In this document: in pieces, positions 47,700-57,003 of the stretch | How the letters are laid out: every line of letters starts with the position of its first letter | Numbering within the stretch: position 1 is the stretch's first letter | From: UBA5436 sp050951845 | GTDB lineage: Bacteria; Bacillota; Clostridia; Saccharofermentanales; DTU023 | Length of the DNA: 64,000 nucleotides | Reading direction: 5' to 3' | NCBI GenBank assembly: GCA_050951845.1 | Contig: JBMNJV010000001.1 | Coordinates: 558,001-622,000, forward strand | Program-made: the position numbers and the translations under genes | Notes under the pieces: generated by a model | What the model was told of the DNA's origin: nothing | Seen by the model: only the letters and a program-made list of their open reading frames with translations | Databases searched by the model: none

Positions 47700-47729
47700 A
47701 TGGTTTCTCTCCTTACCTTACACAGATAA
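47700..47729 (+). CDS. possible nine-codon leader peptide
   Basis: ATG at 47700 opens MVSLLTLHR and stops at TAA 47727-47729, whose stop codon forms the first bases of the terminator-like hairpin. It lies about 18 bases after the predicted start site of the site A promoter. The ribosome site (AGAG) is weak. The arrangement resembles attenuator leaders, but such a short frame can occur by chance. Confidence 0.3.
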   Translation: MVSLLTLHR

Positions 47730-47756
47730 AGAGCTCTTCACCGGGGGCTCTTTATT
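47727..47756 (+). terminator. terminator-like hairpin in the leader upstream of tetR
   Basis: TAAAGAGC (47727-47734) and GCTCTTTA (47747-47754) form an 8-bp stem with a 12-base loop; TT follows, so the T-tract is partly within the stem. It would end or attenuate transcripts from the site A promoter before tetR. Confidence 0.6.
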
Positions 47757-47878
47757 GCTATAACAAAGAAACAGGAAAAAAGAATAAAAAGAATAATTTG
47801 AAAAGTAATATATAAACAAACGAAAATTTATTTTCACATAATATTACTTTTAATAAAAAATCATAGAGATTATTACTG

Positions 47879-47907
47879 TTGACAAATATGTTAGGCAATG
47901 CTAACAT
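47879..47907 (+). promoter_or_regulatory. tetR promoter with operator site B
   Basis: TTGACA (47879-47884), a 17-base spacer and TAACAT (47902-47907). The spacer holds GTTAGGCAATGCTAAC (47890-47905), one mismatch from a perfect 6+6 repeat, with flanks extending symmetry to ATGTTAG/CTAACAT. Binding here would block polymerase, indicating autorepression. Confidence 0.8.
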
Positions 47908-47960
47908 TAAACATAAATCGACGTTGGCGTCGAAAAACAAAAGATAAAGCAGGCAATATT

Positions 47961-48557
47961 TTGGAAAAAAGAAAACCAACTATCAAAGAAATCAGAAAAA
48001 AAGAAATTTTAGACGCAGCTAAGAAAGTATTTATAGCTAAAGGTTTCAGCGCCACAACTATGGAGAACATCATAGCTGAAACTTCTTTGTCTAAAGGCGG
48101 TTTTTATTATTATTACAAAAGTACCGTAGATATTTTGCATGACTTGATGAGAGAAGGTATGTCATATCGTGTGTCCAAAATGAATGAATTCATGGCAAAT
48201 TATTCCGGAGGACTTGATAAGCAGGCATTGGCTGAAATGTTGGTTGACAAAATGCTGGATGAAAGTGACTTGATGAGCGTATATGTCATCTATTTGCAAG
48301 CTCTTAAAAATAATACAGAACTGAGAGGCTTGTACCCTGTTTTAGTTGAAGAAACACTTGATCTTACTCATGCAGACATGACAAATGCAAGCATTGGAGA
48401 TTTCGAATGTTTTGCTACGGATTTTATGATGTACTTTATGAATACAATTATGCTGGGATGTGAAATCCTTGATGCCAGAGAAATTTTTGTTAAAAACAGA
48501 AAATTCTTTATCGAAGTAATTAAACTCTACTTTGAATATTACGACAAAGAAAAGTAG
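47961..48557 (+). CDS. TetR-family transcriptional repressor
   Basis: About 198 residues from the TTG at 47961, preceded by GCAGG seven bases upstream. The frame is open to an ATG at 47898, but that ATG lies within the promoter and operator B, so it cannot be in the transcript. The N-terminal TetR helix-turn-helix is clear: KKEILDAAKKVFIAKGFSATTMENIIAETSLSKGGFYYYYKS, here broken at its normal recognition helix SKGGFYYYY. The C-terminal ligand domain is unassigned. It precedes the exporter/importer operon and very probably binds the four GTTAGC-N4-GCTAAC sites around it. Confidence 0.9.
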   Translation: MEKRKPTIKEIRKKEILDAAKKVFIAKGFSATTMENIIAETSLSKGGFYYYYKSTVDILHDLMREGMSYRVSKMNEFMANYSGGLDKQALAEMLVDKMLDESDLMSVYVIYLQALKNNTELRGLYPVLVEETLDLTHADMTNASIGDFECFATDFMMYFMNTIMLGCEILDAREIFVKNRKFFIEVIKLYFEYYDKEK

Positions 48558-48576
48558 AGTATTTTTTTAAACATTG

Positions 48577-48592
48577 GTTAGCAAAGACTAAC
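48577..48592 (+). promoter_or_regulatory. operator site C between tetR and the ABC operon
   Basis: GTTAGCAAAGACTAAC has 5+5 perfect symmetry, extended outward to GGTTAG/CTAACC. At the same register as the other sites, TTTAAA (48566-48571) and TAACCG (48589-48594) form only a poor promoter, so it may be a weak second promoter or a roadblock on read-through from tetR. Confidence 0.65.
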
Positions 48593-48630
48593 CGATGAAG
48601 CACTGTTGAGGCTTAGGAAGGAGTTCTTTC

Positions 48631-50445
48631 ATGGCTGATAAAAAGTCAAATAAGGCTGATAAAAAGTCGAAAGAAAATGAAAATATTAACAATAAACAAA
48701 AGTCCAAAGCAGGACAATCTGCGCTAAAAAGACTTGGAGTCCCGGTGCGGGGGCGTATTTTCTTTGCACAAATTTTAACTGTTTTGTCCGGGATCTTGTC
48801 AATCGCTCCTTATGTGGCATTGACGGAAATCGGCAGACGACTGATTACATCCTATCGGTTGGGTGAAATGCAATGGCCGGAGATATGGAATGCCTGCAGG
48901 TTGCTTATTCTGTTTTTCTCATTAAAAACATTTCTCTATTTCACTTCTCTGCTTGTAACTCACTTTGCAGATTTAAAGTTAAGAAATATATTAAGAAGAC
49001 AAATTGTCGGAAGAATGTCCAAAGCTCCTCTATCATGGTTTAGCGAATCTAATTCGGGACTGATTCGCAAGGCGGTTCAGGACGACACACAAACTGTGCA
49101 TACTATAATCGCCCATGGACCGATTGATCAATTGAATGCGGTTGTCACACCTTTGTCGCTTTTAATTTACGCTTTTTATGTAGATTGGCGTTTAGGGCTT
49201 TTATCGATTGCGACGATTCCGATCCATGTGTTGTTTTATGGTCATTCTATGAAAGGGATGCCCGAGAAAACAGCCGAGATGGACACAAAGCTCGGAAAAG
49301 TTTCTTCAACTATGGTGGAGTTCGTTTCGGGAATTACTGTAGTCAAAGCCTTCGGCAGAGCCGGAAAAGCACATCGCAATTACTTGGATGCGGCGGATGA
49401 ATTTACTAAATTTTATCATAACTGGTGTATTCCACTAGTATCGTCATCCTGTTTAGCTTTGTCCTGGATATCGATCCCGGTACTTTTATTGGTCAATTTA
49501 GGAGGCGGAGCCTTGCTGATCAATGCCGGTTATGTCGATATGGCTCAAGTTCTGACTACGACATTAATTGCCTTGGAACTCCCGCAAACTTTGATTACCC
49601 TGTCAAGCATTGCCTGGGCATACCAATTGGCAGGATCTGCCGGTGTTCGGTTATGCGATGTTTTGGATTTGAAAACACTGCCTGAAACCAAACTTGACAA
49701 AAAACCTGCAGATTCGTCGATTGAGTTTGAAAATGTTTCTTTTGCTTACGGCGAAACAGAAGCCCTGAAAGACGTTGATTTAAAACTTCCGCAAGGAACG
49801 GTCAGTGCCTTGATCGGTCCTTCAGGTTCGGGAAAAACAACGCTCGCTACCTTAATTGCAAGATTTAACGATCCCGATTTAGGTTCTGTAAAAATTGGCG
49901 GAGTAGATATCAAGGATATGAGTGAGGACACATTATACAATCAAGTTGCCTTCGTTCTGCAAGATGCCCAACTTCTTAATATTTCGATTAGAGAAAACAT
50001 TTGCTTAGGCAGACCCGATGCAAGTTATGAGGATATGGTCAAGGCGGCAAAAGCAGCCCAGATCCATGACTACATTGAAACGCTGCCGAAAGGTTACGAT
50101 ACCGTTTTGGGAACTGATACAAAATTCTCAGGCGGTCAGGAACAAAGGCTGGCTATCGCCAGAGCGATTTTAATCAATGCACCGGTTTTGCTCTTAGACG
50201 AGGCTACCGCCTTTGCCGATCCGGAATCGGAGGCGGAAATTCAAAAAGCTTTATCTTATTTAATTAAAGACAGAACCGTTTTGGTTATTGCTCATAGACC
50301 CGGAGCAATTCAAGGAGCAGATAAATTAATCATTATGGAAAACGGAAAAATCAGTGATGAGGGTCGTCACGAAGAACTGCTCGGTAATGCTCATTACAGA
50401 GCTCTGCTCAAACAATCTACAAAACATGAGGTGGTTATAAAATGA
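48631..50445 (+). CDS. ABC exporter-fold protein, YbtP/IrtA-like half transporter
   Basis: 604 residues: a Lys-rich N-terminus, six transmembrane helices (about 45-340) and an ATPase domain from about 365. Walker A is GPSGSGKTT, the signature FSGGQEQRLAIARAI, and Walker B LLLDEATAFADPESE. The AFADPE variant after Walker B is what I recall from YbtP/YbtQ and IrtA/IrtB, exporter-fold proteins that import metal-siderophores. The ribosome site AAGGAGTT is strong. It overlaps the next ABC gene by four bases (ATGA), so the two form a heterodimer. Import versus export cannot be settled from sequence. Confidence 0.88.
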   Translation: MADKKSNKADKKSKENENINNKQKSKAGQSALKRLGVPVRGRIFFAQILTVLSGILSIAPYVALTEIGRRLITSYRLGEMQWPEIWNACRLLILFFSLKTFLYFTSLLVTHFADLKLRNILRRQIVGRMSKAPLSWFSESNSGLIRKAVQDDTQTVHTIIAHGPIDQLNAVVTPLSLLIYAFYVDWRLGLLSIATIPIHVLFYGHSMKGMPEKTAEMDTKLGKVSSTMVEFVSGITVVKAFGRAGKAHRNYLDAADEFTKFYHNWCIPLVSSSCLALSWISIPVLLLVNLGGGALLINAGYVDMAQVLTTTLIALELPQTLITLSSIAWAYQLAGSAGVRLCDVLDLKTLPETKLDKKPADSSIEFENVSFAYGETEALKDVDLKLPQGTVSALIGPSGSGKTTLATLIARFNDPDLGSVKIGGVDIKDMSEDTLYNQVAFVLQDAQLLNISIRENICLGRPDASYEDMVKAAKAAQIHDYIETLPKGYDTVLGTDTKFSGGQEQRLAIARAILINAPVLLLDEATAFADPESEAEIQKALSYLIKDRTVLVIAHRPGAIQGADKLIIMENGKISDEGRHEELLGNAHYRALLKQSTKHEVVIK

Positions 50446-52193
50446 AAAAGCGATCTTTATTTTTCAGATTTAAAAGATACATGTCCGAGATACATTGGCA
50501 CAAAGTGCAAACCGGTTATGCTTTGGGCTTGATTTCGGGGGTGTTGAACGGGCTTGCCTTGATGATTATTATGCCTGCATTTGTCTCTTTAGCAGAAAAC
50601 AAACCGGTTTTCGGATTTTCTTTTTGGGCTTGGCTAGGCATTCTCCTCGGTGTCGGGCTATTGTCGATAATCATCGATTTTATAGGTCAAAAAACAGCAT
50701 ATCTCGGAGCATTGGGCTTTATGCATGATGTACATCATCAGGTAGGCGATAAGATTTCCAAACTGCCTTTAGGCACGTTCAAAGCCGATACAGCCGGCAT
50801 CTTATCTCGGATGGTTACAGCGGAAATGATGAATTTAGCCTCTGTTGCAGCACATTATCTTTACAAGAATTTCAGAACGATAGCTTCTTTGGCAATTATA
50901 GCTATATTATCATGGGTATGGGATTACCGATTGGGATTATTATTGACTTTAGGAATTCCCGTCTATCTCTTGATTCTCAATCTGTCAAAGTTCTTGCTTA
51001 ACAAAGGTAAAGCAATGAGCGAACCGACTGAAGAAGAGGTCGCCTCACGTATGGTGGAATTTGCCAAATGTCAAGGAGCACTTCGAGCTTGTCACGCTTC
51101 CAATAATTATGAAGCCTTATCTTCATCACTTGTTCAAGCGGATGTAATTGGCAGAAAGTCCCTCGCTTGGCAGTCGCTGGGAAATCTTATCGGCGGCATA
51201 GCAAAACAAATGCTTGTCACCATTTCTATTATTCTCATTGTAGCTCTTGCCATAAACCGTTCCCTTAATGCCATTTCAGCGATTGCCTGTATCGGTATGG
51301 TCTTGAGCTTTTCTAAGATGTTGGAAGATGTTTCGGGTAATGTTATGGGAACGGAAGAACGACGTCAGCAAATGGATCGTATTGACAGCTTGATGGATAC
51401 GCAAGAATTGCAAGAAGTTGATGTTTCACAAGACTTCAAAGAGATCGGGTCTATCGAACTGAAAGATGTCAAATTTTCATATGACAAAGAAAATGTGGTC
51501 TTAAACGATATCAGCTTTAGCGTAAAACCCGGAGAAATGTGTGCCTTAGTCGGACCATCCGGTTCAGGTAAAACGACGATCGAACATCTGATCGCCAGAT
51601 TCTATGACGTAGATCACGGAAGTATTAAGGTCAGCGGAGTAGACGTCCGGGATTTAACCACGAGTGAACTGATGGGTCAGCTATCCATGGTCTTCCAGGA
51701 CGTTTACCTCTTTAACGAAAGCTTGTTGGACAACATCAGGATGGGTAATCCGGCTGCAAGCGAGGCAGAGATTCAGAGCGCTTGTGATTTGGCCGGTGTA
51801 ACAGAAATTGCGGATCGCCTGCCCGACGGTTGGGAAACCCGTGTGGGAGAGGGAGGTTCTTCTCTTTCCGGTGGTGAAAGACAGAGAGTGTCTATTGCAA
51901 GGGCACTTCTGAAAAAATCTCCGATCGTTTTGTTAGATGAGGCAACAAGTGCCTTGGATGCCGAAAATGAAGCTCATATTGTCAAGTCCATGGAGGAATT
52001 ACGGAAGAATGCCACTCTGCTCGTCATCGCTCATAAACTGGAAACTATTCAGACGGCAGATAAGATCGTTGTTTTGTCGGAAGATGGGAGAGTCGAACAA
52101 TATGGTATGCATGACGATCTGATTAAAAAGGAGGGAGCCTACAAAAAATTCTGGGATTACAGAATCAGTGCTTCTCAATGGCAATTGGTTTGA
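50442..52193 (+). CDS. ABC exporter-fold protein, YbtQ/IrtB-like half transporter
   Basis: 583 residues with six transmembrane helices (about 20-310) and a C-terminal ATPase: Walker A GPSGSGKTT (near 370), signature LSGGERQRVSIARALL, Walker B IVLLDEATSALDAENE, switch IAHK with Lys in place of the usual Arg after the His. It is the partner of the upstream half transporter, translationally coupled through ATGA. The catalytic Glu is present in both partners, so both ATP sites may be active. A MATE gene follows after 45 bases. Confidence 0.9.
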   Translation: MKKRSLFFRFKRYMSEIHWHKVQTGYALGLISGVLNGLALMIIMPAFVSLAENKPVFGFSFWAWLGILLGVGLLSIIIDFIGQKTAYLGALGFMHDVHHQVGDKISKLPLGTFKADTAGILSRMVTAEMMNLASVAAHYLYKNFRTIASLAIIAILSWVWDYRLGLLLTLGIPVYLLILNLSKFLLNKGKAMSEPTEEEVASRMVEFAKCQGALRACHASNNYEALSSSLVQADVIGRKSLAWQSLGNLIGGIAKQMLVTISIILIVALAINRSLNAISAIACIGMVLSFSKMLEDVSGNVMGTEERRQQMDRIDSLMDTQELQEVDVSQDFKEIGSIELKDVKFSYDKENVVLNDISFSVKPGEMCALVGPSGSGKTTIEHLIARFYDVDHGSIKVSGVDVRDLTTSELMGQLSMVFQDVYLFNESLLDNIRMGNPAASEAEIQSACDLAGVTEIADRLPDGWETRVGEGGSSLSGGERQRVSIARALLKKSPIVLLDEATSALDAENEAHIVKSMEELRKNATLLVIAHKLETIQTADKIVVLSEDGRVEQYGMHDDLIKKEGAYKKFWDYRISASQWQLV

Positions 52194-52238
52194 TACAAAT
52201 CAATTGAAGTCTATAAGTTTTAGAAAAGAGTATAAAAG

Positions 52239-53603
52239 ATGAAGCAAGAACAAAATGTAAAACAAGATCTATTAACTAAAAAGCCTTTTCGTTTGATGCT
52301 GCAATTATCCGTTCCGGCAATTATCGGAATGGTGGTAGTGGGATTATATCCTTTAGCGGACGGGATTTTTGCAGGAAATATTATCAGTCAGCAAGCAATG
52401 ACAGCTATATCCGTATCCACACCTCTGACCTTACTGAACACCGGAATCTCAACTTTAATCGGAGTGGGGTCAGCTTCAGTACTAAGTAGAGCAATCGGAA
52501 AAAACGATAAAGAGACGATAAGTAAAATAATGGACAATTTATTGTTCTGGATCGCCTTATTATCAGCAATAATTACAGTTTTGGGAATCATTTTTTCACC
52601 ATATTATTTTGATTTGGTCAATGCAACCGAAGAAATAAAAGGATTAGCAATTCGTTATATCAGGGTAATTTTCATCGGTTCTATTTTCGTTAATTTTATG
52701 CAAAGTGCAAATATGCTGATGCGTGGTCAGGGATTGATGAAAAAAGCAATGTTAATCATGGGTGCGGGAGCATTAATCAACATAATATTGGACCCGATAT
52801 TAATGATTGCCATGGGCGACCGAGCCATAGAAGGTGCCGCTATAGCGACAATTTCAGCTCAATTCATTCAAGCTGTCATTACCTTTGTGCATTTCAAATC
52901 AAAAAGTGAAACGGTAAAAATCAAAAAGGTAAACTATGATAAAACCATCTCGAAAGAAGTATTCAGCGTAGGTTTGTCTGCAATGTTAATGCAGGTTCTT
53001 TCCATAGTTCAACAAACTTTATATTACAAGCAAGCTTTTATATACGGAAGTGAGATCAGCGGAATCGTAATGGCAATATGCATGAAGACACAAGCCTTCT
53101 CTTTCATCCCGATTTGGGGAATGAGCCAGGGTTTACAACCTGCAGTAGGTACAAATTACGGTGCTAAACAATATTTAAGGGTCAAAGAGATCATGAAAAC
53201 ATTCTTAATCAGCTCTACAGTTTTAGCGGCAATATTTTGGTTACCATCCATTATCTTTACTGAAAAACTATTTGTACTGTTCGGTGCAAAAGATGAGGTT
53301 TTAAACCAAGGAATCAACTATTTCAGAGTGTTCTTCTCAAGTTTTATAAGCTATGGGATTGTAATCATGACAGTGACATATTTCCAATCAATAGGAGATG
53401 GGAAAACAGCAGGTTTGTTGGTCATGTTAAGGCAGGTAATATTATTTGTTCCGATGATTCTCTTAATGCCTAAATTCTACGGAAATATGGGGATATGGTA
53501 TTCACAGCCATTGCTCGATGTATTAGTACTGGCGATTACAGTTATTAATTTATCAAAAAGTTATAAAAAAGATTTAATTATTATACAGGAGAAAAGAAAA
53601 TGA
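52239..53603 (+). CDS. MATE-family efflux protein
   Basis: A 454-residue membrane protein with about twelve transmembrane segments and the MatE internal duplication. Family features are KPFRLMLQLSVPAIIGMVVVGLYPLADGIFAG at the start and GMSQGLQPAVGTNYGAKQ at the middle. MATE proteins export cationic drugs or small metabolites using sodium or proton gradients. It overlaps the following binding-protein gene by four bases (ATGA), so it is part of the transport operon. In this context it may export the compound whose complex the ABC systems take up, or clear a toxic ligand sensed by TetR. Confidence 0.9.
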   Translation: MKQEQNVKQDLLTKKPFRLMLQLSVPAIIGMVVVGLYPLADGIFAGNIISQQAMTAISVSTPLTLLNTGISTLIGVGSASVLSRAIGKNDKETISKIMDNLLFWIALLSAIITVLGIIFSPYYFDLVNATEEIKGLAIRYIRVIFIGSIFVNFMQSANMLMRGQGLMKKAMLIMGAGALINIILDPILMIAMGDRAIEGAAIATISAQFIQAVITFVHFKSKSETVKIKKVNYDKTISKEVFSVGLSAMLMQVLSIVQQTLYYKQAFIYGSEISGIVMAICMKTQAFSFIPIWGMSQGLQPAVGTNYGAKQYLRVKEIMKTFLISSTVLAAIFWLPSIIFTEKLFVLFGAKDEVLNQGINYFRVFFSSFISYGIVIMTVTYFQSIGDGKTAGLLVMLRQVILFVPMILLMPKFYGNMGIWYSQPLLDVLVLAITVINLSKSYKKDLIIIQEKRK

Positions 53604-55240
53604 AAAAATCGATTATTAGTTTGTTATTGGTCATAGTCCTTTTGCTAAGTGCTTGCGGACAGAAAACAGAAACAGAAGAGGGCAAAGATGTAGATGATAT
53701 ACTACAAAAGCCACAAATTACAGGCGATGAAACTGAGCAAGAAGATGAAGCTCAACAGGAAGACGAAACACAGCAAGTAGATGAAATGCAGCAAGAAAAC
53801 GAGATACAACAGGAAGACGAAATACATCAAGAAGACGAGGGATCTGCACCGTTAAAAGTGGGAGCGCTATTTAGCCCGGATGATACTCTTGATCCGACTA
53901 TGGTGACATCGCCGGGTGGAATGTTGCTGATGATGTCCATCTATGATTCGTTAGCAAGCATGCATTATGACGGTCCGACTTTAAGAATGGCAGAATCGAT
54001 AGAAGCAAATGAAACATTAGATGCTTATACCGTAACCTTGAAAGAGGGATTGGTATATTCTGATGGTGTTGAAGTAACGGGACAGGATATTATCGATTCA
54101 CTGCAATATATTGCTGCAGCACCGTATTACCAAGCTATGTACGGAAATATTGATTTTGACAAAACAACAGCTGAGGGTAATCAAGCTACACTTGCTTTAA
54201 AAGAGCCGACATCCGATTTTATAGAATCGGTACTCGCAATGTGGTCACCTATAGCTAAGGGAGGAATTTTTGACGGTGTCGGTGCAGGTGGCTATGTTTA
54301 TGATAAAGGTGATCCGCAAACGGGATATGTATTAAAAGCCAACGAAAAATATTATGCCGGAAAACCTGCCATCCCGGAAGTGACACTTTTGAATATCCCT
54401 GACTCTGCTTCCAAGGCAAGGGCCTTGCAGACAGGAGAAATAGACTATGCCTGGGGTCTTGACGCAGCGGCAGTTCAAATTCTTTCACAGGAAGACGGTA
54501 TTGAATTACCGGAGGGTTCTTTAGATGGAGCAACAGCATTGGAGTTGGTTTTGAATACAAGGGTTGCCCCTTTTGATGATCCGGAAGTGAGATATGCCGC
54601 CAAACTGACTGTGGATAGAGAAAAGTTGGTCACAACCCTCTTGGGTGAATATGGTGAAATTGGTAATGACATGTTGGGCAAGGGTTTTGCTACTTATCCT
54701 GAAGATATTGAGCAGATAAAAATGGATAAGGAAGAGGCTGAGAGAATATTCGCAGAGAAAGGTATCACGGAATTTACCATTGTTACGTCAGATACTATAC
54801 CGGGCTTAACTAATGCGACCAAAATGATGGTTCAAGACTTTGCGGATGTCGGAGTAAATGTCACGGTTGAAGAATTGGATCCGCAAACGTTCTTTGCTCA
54901 AATGGGTGAACTATATCAAAAATCTGCCTTTACATTCTATTGGATGAATCGTACACCTCTGGCAGAGTTTAGATCCCAAGTCTTAAAAGATTCGCCCTAC
55001 AATGTTTCCGGATATTACTCCGACCTTACCGAAGAAAGCTTTAAAAAGGCAATCACCACAAATGATAAAGAGGAGCAAGCGACATATATTAAAAACATTT
55101 CTCAAGATATTCACGAGAACGGTGGTGAATTGATCTGGGGTTATCAGAAAGATATCTCAGCTCAGCGTAAAGGACTTAAGACTGAAACAAACCAATCGGT
55201 ACCTTGGCTTGCTACTGCGACCTTTGTACCGGAAAAATAA
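53600..55240 (+). CDS. family 5 solute-binding lipoprotein (Dpp/Opp/Nik-type)
   Basis: 546 residues. A signal peptide ends in the lipobox LLSACG (Cys about 20), followed by an acidic linker of six-residue repeats such as QQEDEI (about residues 47-78), then the SBP_bac_5 fold: APLKVGALFSPDDTLDPTM, SIYDSLASM, VTLKEGLVYSDGVEVTGQDIIDSLQYI. It captures a peptide, nickel chelate or similar ligand outside the cell for the two permeases that follow. The typical 'lineage' of ligand cannot be read out; neighbours suggest a metallophore complex. Its gene overlaps the MATE gene by four bases. Confidence 0.9.
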   Translation: MKKSIISLLLVIVLLLSACGQKTETEEGKDVDDILQKPQITGDETEQEDEAQQEDETQQVDEMQQENEIQQEDEIHQEDEGSAPLKVGALFSPDDTLDPTMVTSPGGMLLMMSIYDSLASMHYDGPTLRMAESIEANETLDAYTVTLKEGLVYSDGVEVTGQDIIDSLQYIAAAPYYQAMYGNIDFDKTTAEGNQATLALKEPTSDFIESVLAMWSPIAKGGIFDGVGAGGYVYDKGDPQTGYVLKANEKYYAGKPAIPEVTLLNIPDSASKARALQTGEIDYAWGLDAAAVQILSQEDGIELPEGSLDGATALELVLNTRVAPFDDPEVRYAAKLTVDREKLVTTLLGEYGEIGNDMLGKGFATYPEDIEQIKMDKEEAERIFAEKGITEFTIVTSDTIPGLTNATKMMVQDFADVGVNVTVEELDPQTFFAQMGELYQKSAFTFYWMNRTPLAEFRSQVLKDSPYNVSGYYSDLTEESFKKAITTNDKEEQATYIKNISQDIHENGGELIWGYQKDISAQRKGLKTETNQSVPWLATATFVPEK

Positions 55241-55246
55241 AATACT

Positions 55247-56221
55247 ATGAAGAATAAAATCTCTAAAAAGCTAAAACAAGCTTCCTTGGTGAAGCTTGTT
55301 TTAACTACATTTAAAATACTGTTTTTATGGTTTTTAGCGATCTTTGTCTTATATTTATTAATGGAAATATTGCCGGGCGATGCCGCAACTAATAAAGTAG
55401 GCAAAGAAGGTCCTGAAGCTGTGGCGGCATTACAGCAAAAGATGGGTCTTGACAGACCTTTATCAGAAAGATTTTTTAGATGGCTGAGAGGTTTTTGTCT
55501 TGGAGATTTAGGCAAGAGCCTTTTATCCGGGAAAAATGTGGCCGACATTATTAAGACACCCCTTACATCTTCTTTAAGTCTTGCACTTATTGTCTTTGCC
55601 GGACTGGTTATTATAACCATTCCTTTGGCTGTATATTCAGGATATTATAAAAATACTTTTTCGAGGTTACTGACAAAAACCGCAGTGATTTTATCTGCTT
55701 TGCCCGAATTTGTTTTAACTGTATTGGCTATCATGTTTTTATGTATGAAACTTAAGCTTTTACCTGTCCTTTCTGTTCCCGGACCGGGGCTGACAGTTTG
55801 GCAAAATCCGGTATCAATGCTTATGCCGTCACTATGCCTGTGGATTATCTGTTCTGTATCCATGTTCAGGCATTTAAGGGTGATGATAGAAAGTTATGCC
55901 AAGAGTTCCTATGTAAAAGAGGCATTTTTAGCAGGTTTAAGCAAGAACAGAGTCTTATTTGTTCATTTATTACCCTCTGCATTACCGGGAATTACTCAGA
56001 TTATGGCATCGACTGTTCCTTATCTATTAGCCGGCAGTATGGTTGTAGAAACCCTGACTTCCTATCCCGGAATGGGCTATACCCTTATTCAGGCTGTATA
56101 TTCCCGGGAAACACCGATTGTTATGGGTATAGGCAGCTTTTTGATAGTTATCACTATCATTTTTTATACCTTAGCGGATCTTTTAGCCGGAAGAAGTATC
56201 AGAGAAGAGGAAATTGTATGA
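55247..56221 (+). CDS. ABC permease, DppB/NikB-like
   Basis: A 324-residue membrane protein with six transmembrane segments. The DppB-type opening is FLAIFVLYLLMEILPGDAA, followed by LGLDRPLSERFFRW-like text (here MGLDRPLSERF) and GDLGKSLLSGKNVADII. The cytoplasmic loop SSYVKEAFLAGLSKNRVLFVHLLPSAL fits the family's ATPase-contact loop. It starts six bases after the binding-protein gene and overlaps the next permease by four bases, typical of Dpp/Nik operons. Confidence 0.9.
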   Translation: MKNKISKKLKQASLVKLVLTTFKILFLWFLAIFVLYLLMEILPGDAATNKVGKEGPEAVAALQQKMGLDRPLSERFFRWLRGFCLGDLGKSLLSGKNVADIIKTPLTSSLSLALIVFAGLVIITIPLAVYSGYYKNTFSRLLTKTAVILSALPEFVLTVLAIMFLCMKLKLLPVLSVPGPGLTVWQNPVSMLMPSLCLWIICSVSMFRHLRVMIESYAKSSYVKEAFLAGLSKNRVLFVHLLPSALPGITQIMASTVPYLLAGSMVVETLTSYPGMGYTLIQAVYSRETPIVMGIGSFLIVITIIFYTLADLLAGRSIREEEIV

Positions 56222-57003
56222 CAAGAAAAGCAAAGTTTTGGCTTTCTTTATTTTTAATTATTGCTCTTATAGTGTCGATCAGTCCCTTTTTTATTGGTTT
56301 AATTAATGATCCTTTTACCAGCCAAAGCTTGGCTTTTGGGAAAGGCGGCCCCTTAAATCTGGGATACGATTATATAGGTCGGCCAATTTTACCCCAACTC
56401 ATGCTCGGAGGAAAAGATTTACTTTTGGCATCTTTATTGACTGCTGTTTTTTCAAGGTGTTTAGGTATAGCCTTAGGTGTCTACTTGGCAAGGAAAAAGA
56501 AATTCAGCAAAGTTTTAAGATTTAGCTTAGATGTACTTCTGGTAATTCCGGCTATTGTCGTATCTTTAGCAGTCTATCATGCTTTTTCCGGTTCGATATA
56601 TGCCATCATACCTATTTCAACTGTACTTTCTCTGCCTTTTACTTCACGCTATTATGAGAGTAATATCAGACCCTTATTTCACCTTCCATTTTATGAATAT
56701 GCCAAGCTCAGAGAAGAAAATGAAATAAAAGTTATGTTTCAAGAAATAATACCCATCCTGTCAAAGAATATTTTAACAGACACGTCCTCTTCCTTTATTT
56801 CCGCCATATATATGATTTCCTCCGTGACTTTTATAGGTTCACAATTAGATAGTTCATCGTTTTTGTGGCCGAAGATGGTTGCTGAAAATTTGTCCGGTTT
56901 TTCCTTAAACCCTTGGAGTTCGCTGGCACCTTTGGCAGCGATTATTCTACTCTCTGCTCCGCTTAGTTTTTTTGTAGATTCCATGGAGATCGAAAGAACA
57001 TGA
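56218..57003 (+). CDS. ABC permease, DppC/NikC-like
   Basis: 261 residues from the ATG at 56218, which overlaps the stop of the preceding gene (ATGA). The frame stays open upstream to 55798, but that part lies inside the DppB-like gene in another frame and is not family-like. About five or six transmembrane segments are visible; GGPLNLGYDYIGRPILPQLMLGGKDLLLAS matches the DppC opening (GTDxxGRD-type motif, altered to GYDYIGRP). The contact loop YEYAKLREENEIKVMFQEIIPIL is recognisable but divergent. It pairs with the DppB-like permease. Confidence 0.87.
   Translation: MTRKAKFWLSLFLIIALIVSISPFFIGLINDPFTSQSLAFGKGGPLNLGYDYIGRPILPQLMLGGKDLLLASLLTAVFSRCLGIALGVYLARKKKFSKVLRFSLDVLLVIPAIVVSLAVYHAFSGSIYAIIPISTVLSLPFTSRYYESNIRPLFHLPFYEYAKLREENEIKVMFQEIIPILSKNILTDTSSSFISAIYMISSVTFIGSQLDSSSFLWPKMVAENLSGFSLNPWSSLAPLAAIILLSAPLSFFVDSMEIERT

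Noticed and set aside
55798..56217. N-terminal extension of the DppC-like permease
   Set aside because: This part overlaps the DppB-like gene in another frame and does not look like a permease; the ATG at 56218 with ATGA overlap is the natural start.
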